Position numbers and translations under genes: made by a program
In this document: in pieces, positions 1 to 10,756 of the stretch
How the letters are laid out: every line of letters starts with the position of its first letter
Position numbering within the stretch: position 1 is the first letter of the stretch
Source: Burhinus oedicnemus
Taxonomy: Eukaryota > Chordata > Aves > Charadriiformes > Burhinidae
Assembly (NCBI GenBank): GCA_008921705.1
Contig: VFFE01007100.1
Location: 1,980,356-2,044,355, forward strand
Direction: 5' to 3'
DNA: 64,000 bases
Notes under the pieces: generated by a model
Told to the model about the DNA's origin: nothing
Seen by the model: the letters and a program-made list of their open reading frames with translations, nothing else
The model's database searches: none

Positions 1-1
1 G

Positions 2-85
2 GCTGATGGGGTCCATCTGTCAGAGAAGGGGAAGAATATCTTCAGTCATAGGCTTGCCAAGCTGGTGAAGAGGGCTTTAAACTAA
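2..85 (+). pseudogene. CR1 ORF1 C-terminal end (esterase-like domain), partial
   Basis: The open frame starts outside the window; 27 codons are visible before the TAA at 83-85. It begins with residues ADGVHLSEKG, which I read as the block of the SGNH/GDSL esterase domain that carries the catalytic Asp and His (D-x-x-H), and ends in a basic tail KLVKRALN. In CR1-clade elements ORF1 encodes a nucleic-acid-associated protein, and in several lineages, birds included, it has this esterase domain. In the visible part the Asp and His are intact and no stop interrupts the frame. ORF2 follows within a few bases, the normal CR1 arrangement. Whether the upstream part of ORF1 is intact cannot be told from here. 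Confidence 0.85.
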
Positions 86-269
86 AGTTGTCAGGGGAGG
101 GGAACCTCAATCCATCCCACTCCTACTATTTTGATGCCAATGCCAGCAATAGATGCCCAGAGCCTGGAGAAGGATCACAGGTCAGCAGGAGAGCACCTGG
201 AGTGCAGCATAAAGGAATTCCAGCCACTCCAGCCAGTAAGTCATCTTCATCAGGGGCCCAACTTAAATG

Positions 270-1040
270 CCTCTATGCAAATGCACATAGCATGGGGAAT
301 AAACAGAGGAGTTAGAGATGTGCGCACGCCTGCAGAGCTATGATCTTATTGGCATCATGGAGACATGGTGGGATGGCCTTTATGACTGGAGTGTTGGAAT
401 GGAAGGATACAGGCTTTTCAGGAAGGACAGGGAGGTGAGATGAGGAGTGGGTGTTGCCCTCTATGTCAATAACCAGCTGGAGCGCATGGAGCTCTGCCTG
501 GGGATGGAAGAAGAGCCGGCCAAGAGCTTATGGGTCAGGATTAAAGGAAGGGCAGGGACAGATGACATTACAGTGGGGGTCTGCTACAGGCCACACAACC
601 AGGAATACCGAGCAGATGAGGCCCTCTATAGCCAGATAGGAGCAGCCTCACATTCACAAGCCCTGGTCATGGGAGGCTTCAACCACCCCAATATCTGTGG
701 GAGGGACAACACAGCAGGCCGTAAGCAATCCTGAAGGTTCCTGGAATGCATTGATAACTTCCTTCTCCAAGTGACAGAGGAGCCAACAAGGAGAGGTGCT
801 ATGCTGGACCTTGTTCTAACCAATGAGGAGAGGCTAGTGGGCAATGTGAAGCTCAAGGGCATCCTTGGCTGTGGTGACCATGAAATGGTGGAGTTCAAGA
901 TCCTTAGGGCAGCAAGGAGAGCGCACAGCAAGCTCACTACCCTGGACTTCAGAAGAGCAGACTTTGGCCTCCTCAGGGATCTGCTTGATAGAGTACCATG
1001 GGATAAAGCCCCGGAGGGAAGAGGGTCCCAAGAAAGCTGA
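270..1040 (+). other. CR1 ORF2 endonuclease (APE-type) domain, degraded
   Basis: Apurinic-endonuclease-like domain that nicks the target strand. Signs in order: LKCLYANAHSMGNK (about 262-303, the N-terminal Asn motif), IMETWWD (about 354-374, with the metal-binding Glu), GVALYVNNQLE (from 450), VGVCYRPH, then GGFNHPNI (672-695) where the family has GDFNHPDI, so the Asp at codon 675-677 is now Gly. LDLVLTN (about 804-824) keeps its Asp and GDHEMVEF (about 873-896) keeps the Asp-His pair of the SDH motif, with Gly in place of the Ser. Two stops (441-443 and 732-734) cut the domain and one-base loss near 306 shifts it. Confidence 0.9.
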
Positions 1041-1565
1041 TTAATATTCAAGGACCACCTCCTCCAAGCTCAGGAGCGATGCATCCCAACAAAGAGAAGT
1101 CAGACAAAAATGCCAGGAGGCCTGCATGGATGAACAAAATGCTCTTGGACAAACTCAAACACAAATGGAAGCCTACAAAGGGTGGAAGCAAGAACAGATA
1201 GCCTGGGAGCAATACAGAGAAATTTTCTGAGCAGCCAGGGACCAGGTTAGGAAAGCTAAAGCCCAGATAGAGTTAAATCTGGCCAAGGATGTCAAGGGCA
1301 ACAAGAAAAGCTTCCACAGGTATGCCAGTGCTAAAAGGAAGACTAGGGAAAGTGTGGGCCCTCTCCAGAAGGAAACAGGAGACCTGGTTACCTAGGATAT
1401 GGAGAAAGCTGAAGTACTCAATGACTTTTTTGCCTCAGTCTTCACCGGCAAGTGCTCTAGCCACACTGCCCAAGTCACTGAAGGCCAAGGCAGGGAGTGG
1501 GAGAATGAAGAACTGCCCACCATAGGAGAAGATCAGGTTCAAGACCATCTGAGGAAACTGAATTC

Positions 1566-2590
1566 ATGGGACGTGATGAGATGCATCTGCGAGTCCTGAG
1601 GGAACTGGCAGATGAAGTTGCTAAGCTGCTGTCCATCATATTTGAGGAGTCATGGTAGTCCAGTGAAGTTTCCGCTGACTGGAAAAGGGGAAACATAACC
1701 CCCATTTTTAAAAAGGGAAAAAAGGAAGACCCAGGGAAATACAGGCCAGTCAGTCTCACCTCTGTGCCCCGCAAGATCATGGAGCAGATCCTCCTGGAAA
1801 CTATGCTAAGGCCTATGGAAAATAAGGAGGTGATTGGTGACAGCCAACATGGCTTCACTATGGGTAAAGTGTGTCTGACAAATTTGGTGGCCTTCTGTAA
1901 TGGGGTTACAGCATTGCTGGATAAGGGAAGAGCAACAGATGTCATCTACCTGGACTTGTGCAAAGCATTTGACACTGTCCCGCATGACATCCTTATCTCT
2001 AAATTGGAGAGACATAGATTTGACGGATGGACCACTCAGTGGATAAGGAATTGGCTGGATGGTCATACTCAAAGAGTCAATGGCTCAATGTCCAAGTGGA
2101 GACCAGTGATGAGTGGCGTTCCTCAGGGGCTAGTATTGGGACAGGAACTGTTTAATATCTTTGTCAGTGACATGGACAGTGGGATTGAGCGCACCCTCAG
2201 CAAGTTTGCCAACAACACCAAGCTGTGTGGTACAGTTGACACAGAGGGACCTTGACAGGCTTGAGAGATGGGCCTATGCGAACCTCATGAAGTTCAACAA
2301 GGCCAAGTGCAAGGTCCTGCACATGGGTCAGGGCAATCCCATGCACAAATACAGGCTGGGCAGAGAATGGATTGAGAGCAGCCCTGAGGAGAAGGATTTG
2401 GGGGTGTTTGTTGATGAGAAGCTCAACATGTGCCAGCAATGTGCGCTCGCAGCCCAGAAAGCCAACCGCATCCTGGGCTGCATCAAAAGAAGTGTGGCCA
2501 GCACGTCGAGGGACATGATTCTGCCCCTCTACTCTGCTCTGGTAAGACCCCACCTGGAGTACTGCATCCAGCTCTGGGACCCCCTGGAAA
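1566..2590 (+). other. CR1 ORF2 reverse transcriptase domain, degraded
   Basis: RT fingers and palm. Visible motifs: [20 protein letters not shown] (1698-1757), motif A with [16 protein letters not shown] (1947-1994; the Asp codons are at 1953-1955 and 1971-1973), motif B SGVPQG (2112-2129) and motif C, which reads FANN at 2205-2216 where active CR1 elements have FADD. Both catalytic Asp codons have changed GAC to AAC. Motif B is followed by [11 protein letters not shown], where the family usually has SVLGP, another change. After 2250 a frame change leads into thumb-region residues [20 protein letters not shown] and onward to about 2585. The longest single open run is 1764-2255. Confidence 0.93.
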
Positions 2591-2984
2591 GAAAGACATG
2601 GACCTGTTTGAGTGGGTCCAGAGGAAGGCCACAAAAATGATCAGAGGGCTGGAGCACCTCTGCTATGAGGACAAGCTGAGAGAGTTGGGGTTGTTCAGCC
2701 TGGAGAAGAGAAGGCTCCGGGGAGACCTTATAGCAGCCTTCCAGTACTTAAAGGGCGGCTACAGGAAAGATGGGGAGGAGCACTTTATCAGAGAGTGCAG
2801 TGATAGGACAAGGGGTAACGGTTTTAAACTGAAAGAAGGTAGATTTAGATTAGATACTAGGAAGAAATTCTTCACTGGGAGGGTGGTGAGGCACTGGGAC
2901 AAGTTGCCCAGGGAAGTTGTGGATGCCCCATCCCTGGAGGTGTTCAAGGCCAGGTTGGATGGGGCTTTGAGCAACCTGGTCTAG
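2586..2984 (+). other. CR1 ORF2 C-terminal domain
   Basis: After a frame change near 2585 the frame runs open for about 133 codons to the TAG at 2982-2984. Recognisable CR1 blocks are [40 protein letters not shown], a basic [16 protein letters not shown] block and the terminal [20 protein letters not shown]. This part of CR1-clade proteins follows the thumb and is thought to help bind the 3' end of the element RNA. The last 130 codons are the best kept part of ORF2. The stop is the family's usual end, followed by the short 3' UTR. Confidence 0.9.
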
Positions 2985-3074
2985 TGGAAGGTGTCCCTGC
3001 CCAGGGCAGGGGGTTTGAAACTAGATGATCTTTAAGGTCCCTTCCAACCCAAACCATTCTATGATTCTATGATT
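2985..3074 (+). repeat. CR1 3' UTR and terminal octamer repeat
   Basis: Ninety bases between the ORF2 stop and the element's end. It holds the usual CR1 tail phrases (GATGATCTTTAAGGTCCC at about 3023-3040, then CTTCCAACCCAAACCATTCT) and ends in about two and a half copies of ATTCTATG (3055-3074). In CR1 these octamers replace a poly-A tail and are recognised by the reverse transcriptase. The flank starts at about 3075 with GGCAGACATG. Confidence 0.93.
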
Positions 3075-4743
3075 GGCAGACATGTAGTGTGGGGGGGAGA
3101 ATGAGTGGCCGAGGACTGGAGAGAAAAGAGGGCTGCTGGTGCACAAAAGTGCAGCCTCATACTTACTGTACTCAGGATTACAGAGTGAATGATATGTCTA
3201 AAATTTATACAAGTGTGAGATTCTACCAAAGACTCCTATCTGAGATCAATTTACATTTTTATTGAAATGATGAATCAGTGCCTTTCTTTAGACTATGGTT
3301 TATCCTGACATAGAGATAACTAAGATAACCAAGAAAGACAAAACCATGGTAGTTCTAAGATCAGTACCTTTATCCGAGCTATTAGTACGTAGATATGGCC
3401 AAACACCATTTGACCAAACACCACATTCAGTGAATTTCTGTAGGGGCTCAATCCCTCATTATTTCAGGGTGATGGTGGTACACAAATTCATAAGATGAAG
3501 AAGGGAACTTCGTTTGATAATATAATGGTGAAGGGATATTCAGGATATCCCACTGAGTGGATACAGACTTACTGTCCTAAACGTGCAGACAATTGTGGGG
3601 CCAGGACTAGAGGTGGGTTCAGCTTGCATGCTCGACTTAGATATGTAAAGGCCCTGTCGAGAATTCGGAAGCTAACTGCAGCAATATGTAGTGAAATGAA
3701 ATTTCATGGCGAAAAAACATGGCAAAAAGCTTAACTGCATGTTAGTTGAGGTGCATTAGCTAGTTTCTAAAGGAAGTGGTGGCCCTCAGATACACTGTGT
3801 GATTCACAGCCTGAGAATTCCTGCTTACTTTGTGGGAAGGGGATTGTCTTCAGACATAGGGAGTATGGAATTGGAGAGGTAGGAATATGGAATTTAGGTA
3901 GGTAGCAATAAAGGATGATATAGGAGTGGGGTCTTAGCATAGAGAAACAAGGGTAGAGAAGGGTGCAGTTCTCAGCCCCATGAAAATTTTAGAATGTAAC
4001 TCAAAAAGTTAGGAAGTTATTGCCTCTGTGCTTAACTGGTGGTTTCTTGTACTTTATTTCTTCTTTTAAACTGATTTGACTTTTTCTTAGTTACTTGCCA
4101 AAAATTCCCACCCCTATTCAAGCAGGGTATGAGTTCTAAGTTTGCTGTCTACAGATCAAGTTCTGAATAGTGTCCATTCTTCATTGATTTGTGTGCCGTC
4201 TTAATGTGGAGCATTGCCAAACCCTCATACTCTGCATTTTCTTGTCTATTGGAGGCTGCCACTCTGGAGGAAGAATTGCTTTACGTGTCGCAGGAAATCT
4301 GAACACGTGCCGTGGCTCATGAAGGCATCATAAATGACAAAATTAATGAGCTGTACATGGCAGGGCTAGTGAGTGTTTTTTTCATTGAATTATGAGCAAA
4401 GAGGGAAGGATGTGATGGTGATGCACTTCTGAAATCTTATTCTGAAAATCAGAAAATGCAGAGTAGTAATCTGGTGCCAAATATATTGCCTGCAGTTATT
4501 TCTTGCAAAAACATCCAAGCAGTCAGTTTGTCAGCATTGAGATGGTGATTCCTATTCAAAATAAACTCCCACTGTAACCACTCATATTTAGCTGGCTTAA
4601 CCTTAGTCTCTGGTCAGGCCACATTGCAACTGGCTTTAGCAGTCACTAAGTCCAATATGCTCTGTTACCGGATCCAAATTTTATAAGCGGGTAGAGTTGT
4701 ATCAGGATAACTGCAGCAATTTAAGCCAGCACAGCACGATTTT
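3075..4743. other. Unassigned sequence with a CpG-enriched block at 3370-3715
   Basis: No gene recognised. Two short plus-strand open frames (3295-3498, 67 codons; 3495-3734, 79 codons) overlap by ATGA, and the interval 3370-3715 holds about eight CpGs, more than the background nearby. Neither translation resembles a family I know. From 3735 on the sequence is ordinary AT-rich DNA; an AATAAA occurs at about 3907. A CpG-rich, repeat-adjacent block could be a younger insertion such as a solo LTR, but I find no convincing ends. Confidence 0.4.
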
Positions 4744-4917
4744 AGGTCACGTCTACACTAGGTGCTTGGACTTTACTCAGCTATAATCATGACTGAGATC
4801 CTAATTCAAACAAGCCCTGAGGGTATGTCTACACTAAATCAGACGCATGAATGCAACATGTACAGGCATGGTTAAGCTACTTTTAAACAATAGCAATGAT
4901 GGAATGGCAGCGTAAAC
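4744..4917 (+). repeat. Ancient MITE-like repeat (GTCTACACTA family)
   Basis: The motif GTCTACACTA occurs twice, at 4751-4760 and again at 4827-4836 inside GGGTATGTCTACACTA (4821-4836). The second copy is followed by CATGTACAGGCATGGTTAAG, GCTAC, AACAATAGCAATGATGG and GGCAGCGT, in the same order as in the copy at 52686-52810. I recognise this as an old sauropsid/amniote non-autonomous DNA-transposon-like family whose ends start GGGTATGTCTACACT. Strongly diverged. Confidence 0.55.
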
Positions 4918-7900
4918 TTTACAAAAGATTGTCTAAGCACATTGCGAACTTGGTGGATGTATGCAAATGACAAGTTGGATTGAATTTCATGCCTCTACTT
5001 TCCCCTTGCTATTGCTAACTCATGTTGTAATTTTGTCTGTGACTGCAGTGCAGAAATTCTATAAAGCTGTTTAGTTGCCCTGTTATAGAAAATAGGACAT
5101 TGACTGCAAAAAACCCTAATAATGTAGAGGCAACATGTCTTTTCTATGCTGCCAATAGTGCGATCTGAAACTCAAAACCACAAGAAGCATTCACACAGTT
5201 TCCTGTTCACTAGGGAGTACATGTGTGACATCCTTTCAAGTCAGAAACTAGGTACAGACTCTCATAATGACCTCAGTGGAGGACCTACGTATCAGGTGGG
5301 TTTTTTAGTATTGCTCTGGTTTGAAATTAGAGCAAAGGAAGGAAACACTAGATTGCTCTTTCTAGTGAAATGCTTCACTGTCATACGGGGCATGTGGCTT
5401 TAAAATTGTTTCTCTTGTCTGTCTCAGATGCAAAGATTATGCCCTGGATTTGGAGTTCAACTGTTTTCTTAATGAAAGACAGTTTTATGGTCAGCTTGCA
5501 AACTTGTCTATTCCAATTTCAGTTCTTTCAGTTCATAAATAAGAATTTTCCAAAGTGAGTTTTAGGAAGGAAAAGATTTTCACAGAGTAAATGTAGAATG
5601 TCTACTCCAGAACAACTGGCTCAGTAGTCTTGATAATGGACTAGACAACTTTTTTATATGTAGCTTATCAGTTCTAATCCAACTGGCAGTTATTACCTAA
5701 ATGGTAGTCTTCACTGAACAGCTATTTTGTAGCCTGCAGGAATGAGATAGTTGGGCTCATTTCTCTTCCTAGAGGCTAAAGGTGTCCATATTATAAAATC
5801 AGCATTCTTATTCTAGCCCTATATTTAAAAAACTCAGAGAATTCAGAAAGAGCTAAGAAAAGGACTCAAGTGTCCTAAAGGAGAAATTCAAAGAGCTTTA
5901 TTTATGTCACATATCCAAAACCAGATCAGATCTGATTTAGGGCCCCTCACTGTAAGATATGATACACAATATGAATCAATATTGGGATCTGAAGCCAGAC
6001 GTAAGAAACATTTTTAACAGTTAAAAAAAATTACCAAGCATTTTATTAGATTTTTTTTACCTACACAGCTCTAGAAATATCTAGAGATATATTCAACCTC
6101 AGTTGCAGTTACTGATGGAGGAATTAACTCAAAGAAATTCAGTAACTTATGTAGTAGATCAGGTTAAGTAACTACAGGATGCCCTTTTGACCTGCTAATG
6201 TGCTTAGAAACATCTAGAAGAGGTTCCTCTAACTGCAGTCTAGTTGTGCAGATTGATGTAATGTATTACGTCTTGTCCTGTGCGAAGAATGAATAGAAGG
6301 CACTGATCTGCCTAACACTTTTTTCAAGTGCTACAGCAAGATTGAAAAATAAAAGTAGGTACAGCTGGCAAGGAAGACAAACTCTCGTTTTCTGTTTGTG
6401 TGTGTTAATCCATATCAAATGCACAATGAATCAAGCTTTAATCACCTGATTCAGTTGGCAGCTACACTGAATTGATGGTTTATTTCTCCATCCTGAAGAA
6501 ACCTTTCATCCTGCAATGTGCATGACCTTCCAGATTTGAGTGATACTCAGCTGTTCCAGTCTTAGAGGACAACAATACTCTGCAGTGTATACCACATTTA
6601 CAGGCTCTGTGATAAGTTATCGCAGGAAATGAGTCTTCCCAATAATTAGTCTGTTTTCATGATTACTCTTCATCCTATTAGTGATAAAAATGATTGCCAT
6701 CAAAAATATCTTCGTGAATGTTGACTTTCTCTTCTTTAGAAATTGACCAGCTCCAGGGAATGCCGCGTGCATTACACCCAGTAACAAAGGGCAGCACGTG
6801 CACGAAGCTAGCAAAGCAAGCCAGGTTACCTGGTTTGGGAAAATACAAATACTTCAGATGTTAAATGAATAAAATATATATGAATTCAATAAGGTTCAGA
6901 GATGAGTACTCTTGTTTTTGGAGACCCAATAGCAAAAGCTTATTTGCAAGTACTTCACAACCAGCTAGAAGCTCATGTCATTTAACATTAATATATTTGA
7001 CATAAAACAAGTTTTCAAGGAAAATAGTCTAGAAACAATTTGGGGATGGAACCAAAAATGTCAAAGCAAGGTGAAACAAGGTAAACCAGCTCCACATGGG
7101 AAGGCAAGCAACTTAAATGGATTGCTATTCCTGTTAAATTAAAACCTTTTAGCTGTCTTTTGCCCTCTAAGTGTGGGGTTTTGTTTGGTTGGTTTGTTAT
7201 TGTTGGTAGATTGGCTGACTTTTTGTAAAGTGTTTATTTCATTATCTGAGATAGACTGATATATGAGATATACAGACGATCTGAGCTGGCTTTTCAAGAC
7301 TGCTTACATGTGTTTACAAATATTTCTGTTTACTTAATTTGTGACAGCTAATACTGACTTCCAGCTGTTTATCTGGCTGCGTTTTCGTATACTGGGGTTA
7401 AGGCTTCATTATGAAAACGTGAAGAGAATAAAACAAAATGGTGAAGCCATCTAAAACCAATAGAGAAACCTTTCAAATTTGCATTGTTTTGAAGTAAAAT
7501 TGTAAATCTTGAGGCTACATCTGTTAAGAAGCCAAATGTTTACATGGGATAAAATCTGAAATCATCAGTATCAACACAGAAACCTTGTACGAGAGAGGGG
7601 CAGTGTAGGCTTGTGATACTAGGAGTCAGCTTCCACCAACGATAACCACAAAGACATAGTTTCACCATAATCTAGCTACGTGCACAGTATGTGTTGATGT
7701 CACCCTCTGGAGGCCACCTCCTAGGTAAATAAACAACATTTGTTGGCTTGTGAGTTTTGTGTGCTGACAAGCAGTCGGTAGTACCAAAGGAAGCCACAGA
7801 GTCATTACACCTAGTTTGCCTGAACCTTACAGCAGATTCAGATTAAAAAACAACTCAAATAGACTATAACCTTTATGAAGCTATTTGACAAACATCTTAC

Positions 7901-10250
7901 CTTTGAAGAGTGGAATGAAAGTAGAAACTAGGGAAATTTACATTTTTCCATATTATTTGTATTATCATCATATCACAGAAACCCTGAATAAAATGGAGAA
8001 AAAAAATTTCTAGTCATTGTTCACATGCAGAATCACAGCTGTATTTGTTTTGTTAATATTAGCTTCAATCTACATGTTGATAGAGAGCATTAATGAAGAA
8101 AGAAGATTTAAACCTCACATATATCTGAGTTCTTGTGAAACATCACTGAAGCTTGTGATCTGAGGCTTAGATTCAGATTCCCCTTATACTTAGCTTCAGG
8201 CCAATTGCAAAGGTCCTTAACATTAGTTTAATCAAGATGATCAGAGTAAAAGCTAAGTGAAACTTGCTTAAAGACCATGACACTTGTGATAATGATTTGA
8301 AAATGAGATACTCGTTTTTATTTGGTTCGGGAAATGATATTTAGTGATCAGTTGGCCTAATAGTATGAAGTGCACTCCCGAGGCCACTTCTTACACTCAG
8401 CAAGGGCTACTAAGGTTAGCAGTATGCCACAGAAAATGTCAAGAATGGTAGCTTGTCCCAGAAGACTGTGTATCAAACAACATTGCTGTAATCTGACAAC
8501 TAGATGTGACGTCTATTTAAGGTCAGAGTTGATGGCAAAAGCCTAAAACATTCAAGCCGATCTCTCGTTCTCCAAATCATGCAACAATCTGACATGTGCA
8601 TGGTATTTTTTAGGTCTTTTGATAAGATTTTCAGTGACATGCTCTTGTTTATTTAATGTAAATCATTAACTCTCGGAAACCTATGTTACTGTGTTCTCTG
8701 TGAAAAAGAGGAAATTTGTTGGGGGTGGGAAGGGCGGAGGCAAAGCAAAGAGAAACATCTGCCAGAGAATACTGTGGTGTAGTAATGGTAAATAATCAGG
8801 CTCAATGTCAAGCACCTCAGCAGCTGGAATGAGCTTTGCAACCTCTCTCAATATGACAGTAAATGGGAAAGCAGTCCCATCTTAACACTTTACTTGATTT
8901 TTGGAACTTTCTTCTAAGACTAGTTTCCAGTGACTGTGGAACTAGAACTTGCCATGAATGACTGAGGTTATCTGTGTAGTCTGCATGACTACACAGTGAC
9001 TGGCTCTGTCTTTCCAAAACGACAAACACTACAACATTTTCTGAGTCCCTCCTCACTTGAGAGCAACCAGAATTCTCCAGTGCAACCAGGGGTTTACAAT
9101 GGGTTGGATGAACTCGTTTCCTCCATGCTAATCTCATTCCTGGTCTATTTTTTCTGCCTTGAAACTGATAATCAAGAAAAAGGAACAAACCTGTTCTCCT
9201 GAAGTGTTTGCTGCTTTACTTGTATCCCTGTGGGATGAAGACATTTTTGCACATTCAGTGGAAGAGATTATTTGGAACAGACAAAAGTACGCAGTTGCAA
9301 AGTACTGGATACCTGAAGGTGTTTGCGTCAGAGGTGCTTGCTTATGAAATACGCAGCTTTAGACAGGATTGCAATTCCTGAGCTGTTCTTTCACTTAATA
9401 TAAGGAAATAATATCTTTTCCTTTTTCACCAAAAACTACTGAAACAGTTCAATAGCATGATGTGATACTGTATGTGCCATGTAAAAGTGCCATATGACAA
9501 TACTGAATGACATAAATCATGTCACTGTCTTTCGATAGTCATGTTGCTGCTGTTTGCCATGGTTTTGGGGCATAGCTGATACACAGATCACCGTGGGGCT
9601 GCTTTTCCTCAGTGGGAACCTTGACATTCTGCATTCTGCAGATCTGTGGCAGGCCCTTGACTAATCTCTGTGGCCTGCTTTTCAGACCAGTGCAGAGAAT
9701 AGATTAATTAAGCTTTTCCTGCTCTTTTGGAAGCCTCAGAGAGACTTTTTCATAGCAGAGGAGAGCACAAAATGCAATGTAGCATCTTGCAGCCACCCTC
9801 CTTTGCTGAATCATCCCTCATGGACCTGGGAGGCAGGAAAGGGTTGTACCATTTGCTGACCACGGTGAGAGGATCAACATACATGACAGTTTTGGGAGTG
9901 GAATAACATTGTAGCCAGCATTCATAAGACCTCAGTTGATTAAAAGCAGGACTACCATATAGTGGATAATTGTCCACTGCCCTGCTGACTAGTAGCTGCA
10001 GTGCTTGCCCTCTTGTTTGTTAGAAGGCTTTTGCCTTTCTTTGGTTTTTTGGAGGCGGGGTGTGTGTGTGGTGGTGGTGTTATGTAAGGTCATGAGTAGA
10101 AATACCCAGTTCTATACACTTTTACTCATATAATGATGGTCTTGGCTTGTCCTCACTGTTTATTTACAATGTGGCCTTGTGGCTTAAAACGGAACAGAAC
10201 TTTCTGAAACAAACACTTGCTCTGCATCTCTCTCAGATTTCATGCACTCT
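4918..10250. other. Non-coding, AT-rich DNA with no gene recognised
   Basis: Short open frames only, none resembling a known protein. A minus-strand frame of 123 codons (8817-9188) was considered and rejected. Small structure: a 7-bp inverted repeat CTCTAGA/TCTAGAG at 6069-6086. The stretch 9545-9715 has an even base composition and a TTAATTAAGC end (9704-9713) of the kind seen in conserved non-coding DNA, but conservation cannot be judged here. Confidence 0.55.
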
Positions 10251-10251
10251 T

Positions 10252-10330
10252 CTAGATTTTGAGCTCTCTGGGGCAAGCAGTATGTCTGTGTGGTAATGCC
10301 CAACGACAGGCTTCATAGTGACCCACAGTG
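10252..10330 (+). repeat. Old amniote interspersed repeat (GAGCTCTCTGGGGCA family)
   Basis: TAGATTTTGAGCTCTCTGGG and GCAAGCAGTATGTCTGTGTG, followed by a degenerate AGCGCCTAGCACAATGG-like part, match the pattern of an old amniote repeat whose better copies are at 21441-21550 (plus) and 36661-36720 (minus). Class not certain; probably the tail of a MIR- or L2-like element. Confidence 0.45.
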
Positions 10331-10756
10331 CTGCCAGCATATCCAGTTATCCTTGGATATAGTATAACTGTAACATGGTGATGAGAAACTGATGCAGTAT
10401 TTACTTAAAGTAAATATTCTCATCTGCCCCATTCCCATTAGTCTTCATTCAGCTTAGTCTGTGATCACACTCTAAACAGGAATTCATTCTATGGGTCTGA
10501 GCAGGCAGCACAGGAGTAATACGTAACCTCTCTAGTGTCACTTTGCTTATCACCCCAAAATAGTATGTAATCCAAAATGAGGTAACACTACTTAAAAGCT
10601 GCAAGAGAGGAACATGGAGAAGATGTGGTATGGCTCTAAAGATTCAAATCACAATTTGGGATAGCCAGATCTAATGCAGGGGATGCAAATAAAAGGATCA
10701 GATAAATACGGTGGGGAAAGTTAATTTTGTATTGTGGATTTTTGTATTGTATTGTA

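Larger units (their letters stand above)
88..2984 (+). pseudogene. CR1 ORF2 polyprotein (endonuclease + reverse transcriptase), multiply disrupted
   Basis: Relic of the CR1 enzyme that nicks target DNA and copies the element's RNA at the nick (target-primed reverse transcription). Similarity runs from about 88 to the TAG at 2982-2984, in all three frames in turn. Lesions seen: a one-base loss near 306; stops at 441-443, 732-734 and 1038-1040; frame changes between 1095 and 1170; stops at 1228-1230 and 1393-1395; a frame change at 1560-1566; a stop at 1656-1658; frame changes near 2250 and 2585. The stop at 732-734 sits where CR1 usually has Arg and looks like CGA to TGA, a CpG decay change. 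Key residues are also lost (see the domain entries). The first in-frame ATG-like codon after ORF1 is the GTG/ATG region near 88; the true ORF2 start is uncertain. Function is certainly lost; family identity is certain. Confidence 0.95.
1..3074 (+). mobile_element. CR1 LINE retrotransposon, 5'-clipped by the window edge, inactive
   Basis: Non-LTR retrotransposon of the chicken repeat 1 (CR1) clade. Seen in order: the C-terminal end of ORF1 (2-85), ORF2 with endonuclease and reverse transcriptase (88-2984), a 90-bp 3' UTR and a terminal ATTCTATG octamer repeat (about 3054-3074), the hallmark of CR1, which has no poly-A tail. GC content is clearly higher than in the flanking DNA. The left end is cut by the window, so the real 5' end is unknown; CR1 copies this long are uncommon because most are truncated to a few hundred bases. 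Stops and frameshifts through ORF2 show an old dead copy, but family identity over 3 kb is plain. No target-site duplication can be judged, since the left flank is missing and CR1 rarely makes clear ones. Confidence 0.97.

Noticed and set aside
1289..1525. Plus-strand 78-codon frame inside the CR1
   Set aside because: Shadow frame; the true CR1 ORF2 frame here is the one with [15 protein letters not shown] from 1399.
626..2634. Long minus-strand frames inside the CR1 (for example 626-1051 and 1475-1945)
   Set aside because: Antisense shadows of ORF2, without independent support.
3295..3734. Retroviral or LTR-derived coding relic
   Set aside because: No gag, protease, RT or envelope motif, no primer-binding site and no terminal TG..CA pair that I could place; kept only as an unassigned CpG-rich block.
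8817..9188. 123-codon minus-strand open frame
   Set aside because: No recognisable domain. A stretch reading like an acceptor lies inside the frame but nothing else supports splicing; length is within chance for 64 kb.
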